From Pseudomonas sp. GD03944 (GTDB lineage Bacteria; Pseudomonadota; Gammaproteobacteria; Pseudomonadales; Pseudomonadaceae): 64,000 nt of DNA. This document shows, in pieces, positions 17,661 to 26,195 of the stretch; position 1 is the first letter of the stretch, and each line of letters begins with the position of its first letter. The DNA lies in NCBI RefSeq assembly GCF_029839275.1, contig NZ_JAOCAH010000014.1, positions 83,638-147,637 of the forward strand, read 5' to 3'. Both the position numbers and the translations under genes were made by a program. The notes below the pieces were generated by a model. It was not told the DNA's origin and searched no databases. It was given only the letters and a program-made list of their open reading frames with translations.

Positions 17661-18569
17661 ATGCTCAACCGCATGGAGATGGTGCGTATTTTTTGCGTGG
17701 CGGCCGAATCCACCACCTTCCGCGAAGCCGCCACGCGCCTGGGCGTCTCGCCCCAGAGCGTGACCCGGGCGATCAAGGAGCTGGAAAACCAGCTGGGTGA
17801 AATGCTCTTTCACCGCAACACCCGGCAGATTCACATCACCGCGTTCGGCGAGCAGCTGGCCCGGCAATCGCGGCGCACCCTGGAAAGTTTCGACAAGCTG
17901 TTCACCCCCAGCGCCTCGCCCCAGGGCGGTGAACTCAGTGGCCGGGTCGGCATCACCGCGCCGCTGGTTATCGGCCGCCTGTTCCTGCTGCCGTTCCTCC
18001 AGCCGCTGTTGCGCCAGCACCCGGGGCTGCGGGTGGAACTGCGCCTGGATGACCAGCTCACCGATGCGGTGGAAGCCAAGATCGATGTCGGGGTGCGCGT
18101 CGGTTTCATGCGCGATCGCCGCTACATCGCCCGTTCCGTGGCCCAGGTGCCGTTCCATGTGGTCGGCACCCCCGAGCTGGTGGCCAGCAGCGGCAGCCCC
18201 GAGCGGATCCAGGACCTCAACCAGCACCCGTTGTCGGTGCTGATCGACCGCAAGACCGGCCGCCCCTGGCCCTGGGTGTTCGCCGACGGCCAGGTGTTCC
18301 ACCCGGACAGCGCCAACTTCACCTGCGACGACCCGGAGGTCGAGCGCGAGGCGGTGCTCAGCGGCCTGGCCTACGGGCAGTTGCCCAGCTTCCTGGCGCT
18401 GGAACATATTCAGGCCGGGCGCCTGCAGGAGGTGCTGCCGGCATACGCCCCCGCGCCCTGGGAGCTGTTCATCTACCGGCCCCAGCGCGGGCCGGTGCCA
18501 GCACGGGTCAGGCTGGTCTACGACCACCTGATCGCCTGTTTCTCCGATCCGCAGCGGTTTCCCCGCTAG
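17661..18569 (+). CDS. LysR-family transcriptional regulator
   Basis: 302 residues. The N-terminal winged helix-turn-helix is intact (residues about 5-65, with AATRLGVSPQSVTRAIKELENQLGEMLF). The LysR substrate-binding domain follows with VGITAPLVIGRLFLLPFLQPLL and the typical LPSFLALEHIQAGRLQEVLP end. No divergent partner gene is present; the upstream neighbour runs in the same direction, so the target cannot be inferred from position. It converges on the short membrane-protein gene at 18577. Confidence 0.88.
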   Translation: MLNRMEMVRIFCVAAESTTFREAATRLGVSPQSVTRAIKELENQLGEMLFHRNTRQIHITAFGEQLARQSRRTLESFDKLFTPSASPQGGELSGRVGITAPLVIGRLFLLPFLQPLLRQHPGLRVELRLDDQLTDAVEAKIDVGVRVGFMRDRRYIARSVAQVPFHVVGTPELVASSGSPERIQDLNQHPLSVLIDRKTGRPWPWVFADGQVFHPDSANFTCDDPEVEREAVLSGLAYGQLPSFLALEHIQAGRLQEVLPAYAPAPWELFIYRPQRGPVPARVRLVYDHLIACFSDPQRFPR

Positions 18570-18576
18570 GCCGCTG

Positions 18577-18705
18577 TCACGCGACCAGGGCCAGGTAGGT
18601 GACGAATCCGGCGAACATCAGCCAGGGATGGCGAATCCAGCCCCAGAACCAGCCTGTCATCAGGGTGAGCTGGCAAAGGGCGTGGATGAGGATCGGGTCG
18701 AACAT
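18577..18705 (-). CDS. Very small membrane protein (42 residues)
   Basis: The frame begins ATG (18703-18705) with TGGAG eight to nine bases upstream and ends TGA at 18577. The product starts MFDPILIHALCQLTLMTGW, then has FWGWIRHPW and a hydrophobic stretch LMFAGFVTYLALVA. It has two short hydrophobic segments with a basic turn, so it would be an inner-membrane miniprotein. No homologue is recognised. Good ribosome-binding site spacing and a convergent position after a regulator support it, but the small size leaves real doubt. Confidence 0.45.
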   Translation of the reverse strand: MFDPILIHALCQLTLMTGWFWGWIRHPWLMFAGFVTYLALVA

Positions 18706-18821
18706 GGGGCGCACTCCATCAAGCAAGACGATGCTGTCTTACTCTGAGAATGCGATGTGAAAGTCCCCTTTTTGGCCCTTGCCCGGTCGCGCACGGAAAA
18801 ATATTTCGCGTCCCGGCAGCC

Positions 18822-19424
18822 CTAGGTCAGGTTCTGCAACGCCTCGGGCGTGTCGACATCGTTCACCAGTCCGGGATCGTCCAGCACCACGCTGCGGTGC
18901 GCCTGGGGGTGGGCCATGAGCACCTGCCGTGCACCGTTGTCGCCGGTCAGTTGCATCATCTCGGGCCAGAACCGCCGGCCGAAGATCACCGGATGACCGC
19001 GCTGACCCTCGAACACCGGTAGCACGATGCGATCCGGGCTCGCCTCGGCCAGCAGCGCGCGCAGGCTCGCCTCGTTCAACCAGGGCATGTCGCCAAGGAA
19101 CACCGCCAGAGCATCGGCCCGGGACACCTCATTCAGGTGCCGGACACCCGCCGCCAGGCTGTGGCCCATGCCCTGGGCCGATTGTTCGCAGGTCAGCCAG
19201 CGGGCTGCTGCAGGCAATGCCAGCGCGGCCGGGTCATCGTCCCCGCGCAGCACCACCAGCACCTCGTCCAGCACCGCGCAGGGCAGCGACAGACTGGCCG
19301 CCAGCAAGGACCGACCATCGGCCAGGGCAGCCTGGCGCTTGTCGGCACCGAAGCGCCGGCTCACGCCAGCCGCCAGCACCAGGCCCGCCACCGCACAGGG
19401 TTGTTCATTGCGCGTTGTCGCCAT
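18822..19424 (-). CDS. MocA-like NTP transferase (molybdenum cofactor nucleotidyltransferase)
   Basis: 200 residues. The N-terminal GLVLAAGVSRRFGADKR loop is the MobA/MocA nucleotide-binding signature, and FLGDMPWLN is the metal-binding GDMP motif. MocA-type enzymes attach CMP to molybdopterin to make the cytosine-dinucleotide cofactor used by the xanthine-oxidase family. That fits the Ior-type enzyme at the head of this operon. The start at 19424 lies four bases after the moaA stop; in-frame TTG and GTG codons upstream overlap moaA. Confidence 0.82.
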   Translation of the reverse strand: MATTRNEQPCAVAGLVLAAGVSRRFGADKRQAALADGRSLLAASLSLPCAVLDEVLVVLRGDDDPAALALPAAARWLTCEQSAQGMGHSLAAGVRHLNEVSRADALAVFLGDMPWLNEASLRALLAEASPDRIVLPVFEGQRGHPVIFGRRFWPEMMQLTGDNGARQVLMAHPQAHRSVVLDDPGLVNDVDTPEALQNLT

Positions 19425-19428
19425 GGAC

Positions 19429-20397
19429 TCAGCCACCAATGATCTTCATCACCATGACGTCGCCGGCGAAGGCCACGTCCTGCTTGTCCGCCAGAGCACC
19501 CTGCAGGCGTGCCTGCAAGGCCGGCAGCGCCTGCTCGTAGGGCGTGTCCAGCAGGTCGCCGATGAAGTGCCGCTGGCTGGACGACAGGCAACCATACAGC
19601 CAGCCGTTGGAGGTCAGGCGCAGGCGCGAACAGGTCCGGCAGAACGGCGCGCTTTCGTTGGCGATGATGCCGAAATACCCCTGGCCGGGAATCTCGAAAC
19701 GCTGGGCCGTGGCATCCAGGGCCGTGTCGGCCTGGCGGTAGGTGTAGCGCTCGGCAATGCGTTCGAGAATCTCCGGCATGCCGTAGAACTGTTGGCGAAA
19801 CGCCGTGGCATCGCGGGCCAGGTGGCCCATGCGCATCAGCTCGATGAAACGCAGCTCGATGCCCCGCGCCAGGCAGTAGTCGAGCAGCGGCAGCACCTGC
19901 TCGTGGTTATGCCCGCGCAGCGGCACCATGTTGACTTTGACCTGCAGGCCCGCGTCCAGCGCAGCCTCGATGCCGCGCAGCACCTCGGCCAGGTCGCCGC
20001 CCCGGGCGATGCGCCTGAACGCAGCGGCATCCAGGCTATCGAGCGAGACGTTGATACGGCGCACGCCACCGGCGAGCAGCACCGGCAGCTTGCGTTCGAG
20101 CAACTGGCCGTTGGTGGTCAGCGACACATCCTGCAAGCTCAGCTGACTGATCGCCGCGAGAAAGCCGTCGAACAGCGGGCTGATCAACGGCTCGCCGCCG
20201 GTGATGCGCAGTTTTTCCAGGTCGGTGGCCTGCTTCAGGTAGGCCACCGCCGTCACCAGCTTGTCCAGCGGCAGCGCATCCCGCTGCGCCACCAGCCGTT
20301 TGCCGTCCGGCACGCAGTAGGTGCAGGCGTAGTTGCAGGCCGAGGTCAGGCTGACCCGCAGGTTGCGAAAACGCCGGCCCTGTTTATCGACGATCAC
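19429..20397 (-). CDS. moaA: GTP 3',8-cyclase MoaA
   Basis: 322 residues. The radical-SAM cluster CNYACTYC gives cysteines 21, 25 and 28. The C-terminal cluster has cysteines 253, 256 and 270 (PFCRTCSRLR, then YGC), and the chain ends in the GG that reaches into the active site. It converts GTP to 3',8-cyclo-GTP, the first committed step to molybdopterin. The start is a GTG that overlaps the XdhC stop by four bases. moaC, moaD and moaE lie apart, so this moaA travels with the hydroxylase operon. Confidence 0.94.
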   Translation of the reverse strand: MIVDKQGRRFRNLRVSLTSACNYACTYCVPDGKRLVAQRDALPLDKLVTAVAYLKQATDLEKLRITGGEPLISPLFDGFLAAISQLSLQDVSLTTNGQLLERKLPVLLAGGVRRINVSLDSLDAAAFRRIARGGDLAEVLRGIEAALDAGLQVKVNMVPLRGHNHEQVLPLLDYCLARGIELRFIELMRMGHLARDATAFRQQFYGMPEILERIAERYTYRQADTALDATAQRFEIPGQGYFGIIANESAPFCRTCSRLRLTSNGWLYGCLSSSQRHFIGDLLDTPYEQALPALQARLQGALADKQDVAFAGDVMVMKIIGG

Positions 20398-21398
20398 GCC
20401 CGTTCACCCACCGTCGCGGCCTTGGCCGCCACCGCAGGCTTTCTCGGTACCGCCACGCCGTTCTTGATGGCGACGATTTCCGCCATCAGCGACAGGGCGA
20501 TCTCGGCCGGTGTGTGGCTGCCGATGTACAGGCCGATGGGCCCGTACAGGCGGCCGATGTCCGCCTCGCTCAGGCCGAGCTGCGCCAGGTAGCCCCGGCG
20601 TTTGTCGGTGGTCTGCCGCGAACCCAGCGCGCCCACGTAGAACGCCCGGGACTGCAGGGCCGTGAGCAGCGCCATGTCGTCCAGGCGCGGGTCGTGGGTC
20701 AGGGTGACGATGGCGGTACGCTCGTCCGGCTGGATGCTCAGCACCGCATCGTCCGGCATGCCCGGCACCTGGATCACCCCGGGGTTGTCCCACTCGGCCG
20801 AGAAACTGCTGCGCGGGTCGCACACCAGCACCTCGAACCCGAGCATCAGCGCCATTTCCGCCACGTAGCGCGACAGTTGCCCGGCTCCGATCATCATCAG
20901 GCGCCAGCGCGGGCCATAGATCACCCGCAGACGCTGCTCGTCGAAAGCGAAGGCATCGTCCGCCGCCGCGTCGCTCAGCCGGCTCTCGCCACTGGCCAGG
21001 TCCAACTCGCGCACGCTGACCTTATGCTGCCCGCAGCGCTCGATCGCCTCGGCCACCCAGGCCGGGTCCTCCACCACTTCTTCGGTCAGGCGCAGGGTGC
21101 CGCCGCAGGGCAGGCCGAACCGCGCGGCCTCCTCGCGGGTCATGCCGTAGGTGATCAGGTTGACCGCCCGCCCCTGGGATTCGAAGCGCCCCTCGAGGTG
21201 GCGCTGGATCAGGTCATCCTCGATACAGCCGCCGGACACCGAACCGATCACCACGCCATCGTCGCGCAGGGCCAGCATCGACCCCGGCGGACGCGGCGCA
21301 CTGCCCCAGGTCTGCACCACCGTGTACAGGCGCACCCCGTGCCCGGCCTGCCGCCAGGCGAGCACGCGGGTGAGGACGTCGAGGTCGACGTTATCCAT
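20394..21398 (-). CDS. XdhC/CoxI-family molybdoenzyme maturation protein
   Basis: 334 residues. The N-terminal XdhC_CoxI domain shows WGSAPRPPGSML and GSVSGGCIEDDLI. A C-terminal Rossmann-like XdhC domain has MIGAGQLSRYVAEMA. XdhC proteins bind the sulfurated cofactor and hand it to xanthine-oxidase-type enzymes. The ATG overlaps the TGA of iorB by one base (TGATG) and its own stop overlaps moaA, so the genes are translationally coupled. This supports a dedicated role in maturing the IorAB-type enzyme. Confidence 0.9.
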   Translation of the reverse strand: MDNVDLDVLTRVLAWRQAGHGVRLYTVVQTWGSAPRPPGSMLALRDDGVVIGSVSGGCIEDDLIQRHLEGRFESQGRAVNLITYGMTREEAARFGLPCGGTLRLTEEVVEDPAWVAEAIERCGQHKVSVRELDLASGESRLSDAAADDAFAFDEQRLRVIYGPRWRLMMIGAGQLSRYVAEMALMLGFEVLVCDPRSSFSAEWDNPGVIQVPGMPDDAVLSIQPDERTAIVTLTHDPRLDDMALLTALQSRAFYVGALGSRQTTDKRRGYLAQLGLSEADIGRLYGPIGLYIGSHTPAEIALSLMAEIVAIKNGVAVPRKPAVAAKAATVGERA

Positions 21399-23713
21399 CA
21401 GGCCGTGCCCTTCCAGCCGTTCAGCTGGCTGCGGATCGGCAGGTCGCGAATGCGCTTGCCGGTGGCGTTGAAGATCGCATTACACAGCGCCGGGGCGATC
21501 GGCGGTAGCCCCGGCTCACCGACGCCACCCAGGGGCAGGTCGCCCTCCGGCTTGATCAGGTGCACGGCCACGGTCTTCGGCGCCAGGGGCATGCGCGCCA
21601 GCTCGTAGGTGTGGAAGTTGTCCTGCTGCACGCGGCCGTTCTTGAAGCTGATCTCGCCAGTGGTGGCCAGGCCGATGCCCATCACGCAGGCGCCTTCGAG
21701 CTGCGAACGGATACGCTCGGGGTTGATCTGCGGGCCGCAGTCGGCCGCGATCACCGCGTCGTGGACGATCAGGCTGCCATCGTCCTTGACCTCCACCTCG
21801 AGCACCGCCGCCACATAGGTGACAAAGCTGTAATGCGCGGCGATGCCCTGGGCACGCCCTTTGGGCAGGGTCTTGCCCCACTTGGCCTTGCTCGCGGCCT
21901 CCTCGACCACGGCCCGCAGGCGGCCGATGTCCACCGGGTAGCGTTCCGGCGACTCCCCGTGGTTCCAGCCGTCGCTCAGGGCGGCGGGGTCGATCTGCCG
22001 GGCCGGGCCCAGCAGGCTCAGCAGGTAGTCCTTCTGGTCGATACCGGCGGCAGCCGCCAGCTCGGCGACGAAGCACTGCTCGGCGAAGGCATGGGGGATG
22101 TTGTTCACCGAGCGGAACCAGCCGACCCGGGTGTGGGCGAAGGCTTCCGGGTTCTCCAGGCGCACGTTGGGCACGTTGAACGGCGTGGACACGAAGCCCA
22201 GGCCCAGCTCGAACGGCGCCTTGTGGCCGGAATCCGGGCCGAACAGCGCGGTGATGCTCGGCGATGCGGAGCGGTGCAACCAGGCGGTGGGCAGGCCGTC
22301 GTCACCGAGGGTCGCCTCCAGGTGCTGCACCGACACGGTGTGGAAGTAGGAGAAATGCAGGTCGTCATCACGGGTCCACTGCACCCGCAGGTGACGCCCC
22401 GGGAACTCCTTGGCCAGGATCGCCGATTCGACGACGAAGTCCGGCTTGGACTTGCGGCCGAAACCGCCGCCCAGCAGGGTGACGTTGACCGTGACGTTCT
22501 CGAAGGGCAGCCCCAGACGACCGGCGACCCGCTCACGGGTGACCTGCGGCGCCTGCACGGGGCCCCAGACTTCGCAGCGGTCGTCCTTGAACAGGGCGGT
22601 GGACACCGGCGGCTCCATCGGCGCCTGGGCCAGGTGTGGCAGGTAGTAGTCGACCTTGACCTGCTTGCCGCCCTTGGCGAAGGCGGCCTGGACGTCGCCA
22701 CTGTCGCGCACCACCTTGCCGGGTGCCTGGGCGGCCTTCAGCAGGCTTTGCTTGAAGGTCTCGGAGTCGTAGCTGCCGTTGGGGCCGTCGTTCCACTCCA
22801 GCACCAGCGCCTCGCGGCCCTTCATGGCCGCCCAGGTGTTGCTGGCCACCACAGCCACGCCACCCAGGGGCTGGAATTCGGACGGAATCGGCGTGCTCTC
22901 GATCTCGATCACCTTGAGGACGCCCGGCACCTTGAGCGCCGCGCTGCTGTCGACACGTTTCAGCGTGCCGCCGTACACCGGCGGGCGCGCCACCACGGCG
23001 TAGAGCATGTTGTCGAAACGGGCGTCGAAGCCGAACTGCGCTTTGCCGGTAACGATGTCCTGGCCGTCGATGGCGCGGTGCGAATCCTTGCCGATGTAGC
23101 GGAACTGATCGGAGGTCTTGAGCACCAGGGTTTCGCGGGCCGGTACCGGCAGCAGCGCGGCCGCCTCGGCCACCTCGCCGTAGCCCATGCTACGGCCCGA
23201 GGCCGGGTGCAGCACACGGCCCTGCTCGGCCCGGCACTCGCTGGCGTTGACGCCCCACTCCTGGGCCGCCGCCTGGACCAGCATCAGCTTGGCCGCCGCG
23301 CCGCAACGGCGCATCGGCTCGTACCAGTGGCGCATGCTGCGCGAACCGTCGGTGTCCTGGTTGCCGTAGCGGCCCTGGTCACCCGGCGCCTGGGCGACCT
23401 TGACCTGGGCCCAGTCGACGTCCATTTCGTCGGCCACCACCATGGCCAGGCTGGTGCGGATGCCCTGGCCCATTTCCGAACGGTTGCAGACCACGGTCAG
23501 CAGGCCGTCCTTGTCGACGCTGATGAACACCTTGGGATTGTCGACCCAGCCATCGGGCATGGCGTCGGCGCCGTAGGCCGTCGGCTCCTCGGCGAACGCG
23601 TCGCGCAGCCCCCAGTTGGCGGCGATGACCAGCGCGCCGGTCAGGCCCATGCCCTTGAGCAGGGTGCGGCGGCTGAAATTGACGGCAACGAAGCCTTCGA
23701 GATCACGGTTCAT
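21398..23713 (-). CDS. Molybdopterin-binding oxidoreductase large subunit (isoquinoline 1-oxidoreductase beta type)
   Basis: 771 residues. A twin-arginine signal (SRRTLLKG, about 14-21) precedes the molybdopterin domains of the xanthine-oxidase family, with GGGFGRK (about 410) and GEPGLPPIAPALCNAI near the end carrying the conserved catalytic Glu. The IorB type has a periplasmic location by the Tat route. The start at 23713 has GGAGGA upstream; the open frame extends further but overlaps iorA. The substrate is probably an aldehyde or N-heterocycle; the sequence does not decide it. Confidence 0.9.
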   Translation of the reverse strand: MNRDLEGFVAVNFSRRTLLKGMGLTGALVIAANWGLRDAFAEEPTAYGADAMPDGWVDNPKVFISVDKDGLLTVVCNRSEMGQGIRTSLAMVVADEMDVDWAQVKVAQAPGDQGRYGNQDTDGSRSMRHWYEPMRRCGAAAKLMLVQAAAQEWGVNASECRAEQGRVLHPASGRSMGYGEVAEAAALLPVPARETLVLKTSDQFRYIGKDSHRAIDGQDIVTGKAQFGFDARFDNMLYAVVARPPVYGGTLKRVDSSAALKVPGVLKVIEIESTPIPSEFQPLGGVAVVASNTWAAMKGREALVLEWNDGPNGSYDSETFKQSLLKAAQAPGKVVRDSGDVQAAFAKGGKQVKVDYYLPHLAQAPMEPPVSTALFKDDRCEVWGPVQAPQVTRERVAGRLGLPFENVTVNVTLLGGGFGRKSKPDFVVESAILAKEFPGRHLRVQWTRDDDLHFSYFHTVSVQHLEATLGDDGLPTAWLHRSASPSITALFGPDSGHKAPFELGLGFVSTPFNVPNVRLENPEAFAHTRVGWFRSVNNIPHAFAEQCFVAELAAAAGIDQKDYLLSLLGPARQIDPAALSDGWNHGESPERYPVDIGRLRAVVEEAASKAKWGKTLPKGRAQGIAAHYSFVTYVAAVLEVEVKDDGSLIVHDAVIAADCGPQINPERIRSQLEGACVMGIGLATTGEISFKNGRVQQDNFHTYELARMPLAPKTVAVHLIKPEGDLPLGGVGEPGLPPIAPALCNAIFNATGKRIRDLPIRSQLNGWKGTA

Positions 23714-24180
23714 GCGCGGTCCTCCTTCAGGCTGACTGCCGCATCCTTGATGGCGTCCTTGATGCGGTTGTAGGTGCCGCAACGGCAGATGTTGCCGGCC
23801 ATGGCCGCCTCGATCTGCGCATCGTCCGGGGCCGGGTTGCTCTTGAGCAGCGCCGTGGCCGCCATGATCTGTCCGCCCTGGCAGTAGCCGCACTGGGCCA
23901 CCGCACGCTTGAGCCAGGCCTGCTGGACCACCTGCCCCACCGGGTCGGTGTGCAGGTTGTCGAGGGTGGTCACTTCCTTGCCCACGGCATAGCTGATCGG
24001 GGTCACGCAGGCCCGGGTCGGCTGGCCGTCGACATGGATGGTGCACGCACCGCACAGGCCCATGCCGCAACCGAACTTGGTACCGGTGTAGCCGGCGAGG
24101 TCACGAATCGCCCACAGCAGGGGCATGTCCTCGGGGGCATCCAGTTGATGCATCTCATCATTCAGACGGAGTGAAATCAT
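23710..24180 (-). CDS. (2Fe-2S)-binding small subunit (isoquinoline 1-oxidoreductase alpha type)
   Basis: 156 residues. The plant-ferredoxin cluster CGMGLCGACTIHV...C (about residues 38-58) and the second, helical cluster CGYCQGGQ and CRCGTY bind two [2Fe-2S] centres that pass electrons from the molybdenum site. It has no signal peptide and would be co-exported with the Tat-tagged large subunit. Its stop overlaps the iorB start (ATGA), and it is the first gene of the operon with xdhC, moaA and the MocA-like gene. Confidence 0.92.
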   Translation of the reverse strand: MISLRLNDEMHQLDAPEDMPLLWAIRDLAGYTGTKFGCGMGLCGACTIHVDGQPTRACVTPISYAVGKEVTTLDNLHTDPVGQVVQQAWLKRAVAQCGYCQGGQIMAATALLKSNPAPDDAQIEAAMAGNICRCGTYNRIKDAIKDAAVSLKEDRA

Positions 24181-24277
24181 GGTTAAGGCCTCTGATTCTC
24201 GTCGGTGATCCGCCGCATCACGAGGACGCGAACCCGACTCTTATGGGTACGGCGGGCATCGGGGGGATGACCGCTCA

Positions 24278-24329
24278 CCGGATGGCGGGCCATCCGGCGA
24301 CACGAAAGAGCAGGGCCTTGGCCCTGCTC
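24278..24329. other. Two tandem hairpins upstream of the molybdo-hydroxylase operon
   Basis: CCGGATGG-CGGG-CCATCCGG (24278-24297) and GAGCAGGGCC-TT-GGCCCTGCTC (24308-24329) lie about 100 and 130 bases ahead of the iorA-type start. They could be leader structures or a terminator for an unseen transcript; the second is followed by CGGATTTT on the plus strand. I see no credible gene between 24181 and 24695. Confidence 0.45.
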
Positions 24330-24541
24330 CGGATTTTCCCTGCTGCGAGGCTGACGTTCATTGCCAGAAACTCGCCGCTTCTTGCCTGATCCTCCGAAGC
24401 ATGCGGGCACGCAAAGGCCATGCGGGAGGATCGGCACGGCCCCGACGACACGACCGTCAGTCATCGGTGCGAAGCGAAGGGGCAGTCGATGAAGTGTGGC
24501 CACAAACCAGGCGTATCGAAATGGCACGGTCTGGATTACAG

Positions 24542-24560
24542 AATTCCAGTTTATGGAATT
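24542..24560. promoter_or_regulatory. Operator-like palindrome
   Basis: AATTCCA (24542-24548) and TGGAATT (24554-24560) form a perfect seven-base inverted repeat with a five-base spacer in the divergent region between the iorA-type gene and the 53-residue protein gene. Confidence 0.4.
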
Positions 24561-24695
24561 GACCGTACAGCGCCCGGCCGCTCTGGCATGCGCCTTTGGC
24601 CGCGTCATCAGGCGGTTGTTTGTTGCCCCAGATCAAACACGGGTGCCGACCAGCGACTAGACTGTCCTTGAGCGCTGCACAGAGGGAGAGACGCC

Positions 24696-24857
24696 ATGGA
24701 CCCCGACCACCTGATGCTGATGCTGTTGATCTGCGGCTTTCTGTTGCTGGGGATCGGCTTCAACTACCGCGAGCACGAATGGGGAATACGGGTGATCGGC
24801 GTGGGCACACTACTGATGCTGGCTCCGATCGTCCTGGGCGTGCACCTGGCCCTGTAG
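24696..24857 (+). CDS. Small two-segment membrane protein (53 residues)
   Basis: The ATG at 24696 has AGGGAG seven to twelve bases upstream. The product opens MDPDHLMLMLLICGFLLLG, then has a polar NYREHEWG turn and a second hydrophobic segment VIGVGTLLMLAPIVLGVHLA. This is a helical hairpin typical of small inner-membrane proteins. No family is recognised. It converges on moaE with a 34-base gap. Confidence 0.6.
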   Translation: MDPDHLMLMLLICGFLLLGIGFNYREHEWGIRVIGVGTLLMLAPIVLGVHLAL

Positions 24858-24891
24858 AACGATCGGCCGGCAACAGGGCCAAGGACAGGCG

Positions 24892-25347
24892 CTAGGGTTG
24901 TTTCCAGCGATCAGCGGCCTGCTGGTCGCTGCAGCGCCCTTCGACCCAGCGTGGCCCTTCGCTGGTGTCTTCCTTCTTCCAGAACGGCGCCCGGGTCTTC
25001 AGGTAGTCCATGACGAACGCGCAGGCGTCGAAGGCGGCCTGGCGGTGAGCACTGGCGGTGCCGACGAAGACGATCGGCTCGCCCGGCTCCAGGCGGCCAA
25101 CGCGGTGAATGACTTCGATCGACAGCAGCGGCCAGCGCTGTTCGGCCTCCGCGGCGATCTTGACCAGGGCCTTCTCGGTCATGCCGGGAAAGTGTTCGAG
25201 GAACATCCCGCCCACGTCTCGCCCGTCGTTGAAATCCCGCACGTAGCCGATGAAGCTGACCACCGCGCCCACGCCCACGTTCTGCGCATGGACGGCGTTG
25301 GTTTCCACGCCCGGATCGAAGGCCTCGGCCTGCACGCGAATGGCCAT
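24892..25347 (-). CDS. moaE: Molybdopterin synthase catalytic subunit MoaE
   Basis: 151 residues. The family motifs GAVVSFIGYVRDFNDG, LEHFPGMTEKAL, HRVGRLEPGE, SAHRQAAFDAC and the catalytic lysine segment PFWKKE are all present. MoaE with thiocarboxylated MoaD inserts two sulfurs into cyclic pyranopterin monophosphate to give molybdopterin. It starts three bases after the moaD stop, as part of the moaC-D-E unit. Confidence 0.95.
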   Translation of the reverse strand: MAIRVQAEAFDPGVETNAVHAQNVGVGAVVSFIGYVRDFNDGRDVGGMFLEHFPGMTEKALVKIAAEAEQRWPLLSIEVIHRVGRLEPGEPIVFVGTASAHRQAAFDACAFVMDYLKTRAPFWKKEDTSEGPRWVEGRCSDQQAADRWKQP

Positions 25348-25349
25348 GT

Positions 25350-25598
25350 TCAGCCCCCGGTGACCGTGGGGAAGAAGGCGACTTCATCGCCTGCGGCCAG
25401 CGGCTCGTCCAGGCTGCACAGCTCCTGGTTGCGGGCGCACATCAGGTTCTGTTCGGCCAGCACTTCCCACACCCCGCCACGAGCCAGCAGGTGCTGGCGC
25501 AGGGCATCGAGGGTGGCAAAGGACTGGCTGTCGCTGATCTGTTCGCCATCCAGGCCCAGGGCCTCGCGGTAACGGGCGAAATACTGCACGCGAATCAT
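25350..25598 (-). CDS. moaD: Molybdopterin synthase sulfur carrier MoaD
   Basis: 82 residues with a ubiquitin-like fold ending in the required Gly-Gly (PTVTGG) that is adenylated and thiocarboxylated before sulfur transfer. The conserved AAGDEVAFFP loop is present. The ATG overlaps the moaC TGA by four bases (ATGA); upstream in-frame codons lie inside moaC. Confidence 0.93.
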   Translation of the reverse strand: MIRVQYFARYREALGLDGEQISDSQSFATLDALRQHLLARGGVWEVLAEQNLMCARNQELCSLDEPLAAGDEVAFFPTVTGG

Positions 25599-26071
25599 GC
25601 CTGCTCCTCCGCCACGAAGTGGCCGCTCTTGCCGCCGAGCTTCTCCAGAAGCCGCACACCCTCGATGGTCATGCCCCGGTCCACGGCCTTGCACATGTCA
25701 TAGATGGTCAGGGCGGCGACGCTGGCGGCGGTCAGCGCTTCCATTTCCACGCCGGTCTGCCCGGTCAGCTTGCAGCGGGCCTGGATGCGCACGGCGTCGG
25801 TGCCCTCGGCCACCAGTTCGACCTTGACGCTGGTGAGCATCAGCGGGTGGCACAGCGGGATCAGGTCGGAGGTTTTCTTGGCCGCCTGGATGCCGGCGAT
25901 GCGCGCCACGGCGAAGACATCACCCTTGGGGTGTTCACCCTCGACGATCATGCTCAGGGTCTGCGGGCGCATGCGCACGCGCGCTTCGGCGGTCGCCTCA
26001 CGGACGGTCAGCGCTTTGTCGCTGACATCGACCATGTTGGCGCGGCCTTGGGAATCGAGATGGGTCAACAC
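25595..26071 (-). CDS. moaC: Cyclic pyranopterin monophosphate synthase MoaC
   Basis: 158 residues with the family blocks MVDVSDK, KGDVFAVARIAGIQAAKKTSDLIPLCHPL and GVEMEALTAASVAALTIYDMCKAVDRGM. It converts 3',8-cyclo-GTP made by MoaA into cyclic pyranopterin monophosphate. The start is GTG (LTHLDSQGRANMVDVSDK, the usual pseudomonad N-terminus). It leads the moaC-D-E unit; no moaB is seen here. Confidence 0.94.
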   Translation of the reverse strand: MLTHLDSQGRANMVDVSDKALTVREATAEARVRMRPQTLSMIVEGEHPKGDVFAVARIAGIQAAKKTSDLIPLCHPLMLTSVKVELVAEGTDAVRIQARCKLTGQTGVEMEALTAASVAALTIYDMCKAVDRGMTIEGVRLLEKLGGKSGHFVAEEQA

Positions 26072-26195
26072 AGGGTCTGCTCCGGACGGATATCGGGTCG
26101 ATTGTAAACCCGGCAGTCAGGTTCCGGCACCTGCAATCGGCCACGCCCTTCACGCAGGCGGCCTGCGCCTGCGGAAAGGAACGACCGGAGGGACG

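Noticed and set aside
21560..23773. 737-codon plus-strand frame opposite the molybdo-hydroxylase large subunit
   Set aside because: Shadow frame; the minus-strand product has full family motifs.
24183..24608. 141-codon minus-strand frame upstream of the iorA-type gene
   Set aside because: No homology recognised, spans the hairpins and the palindrome, and its N-terminus has no ribosome-binding site.
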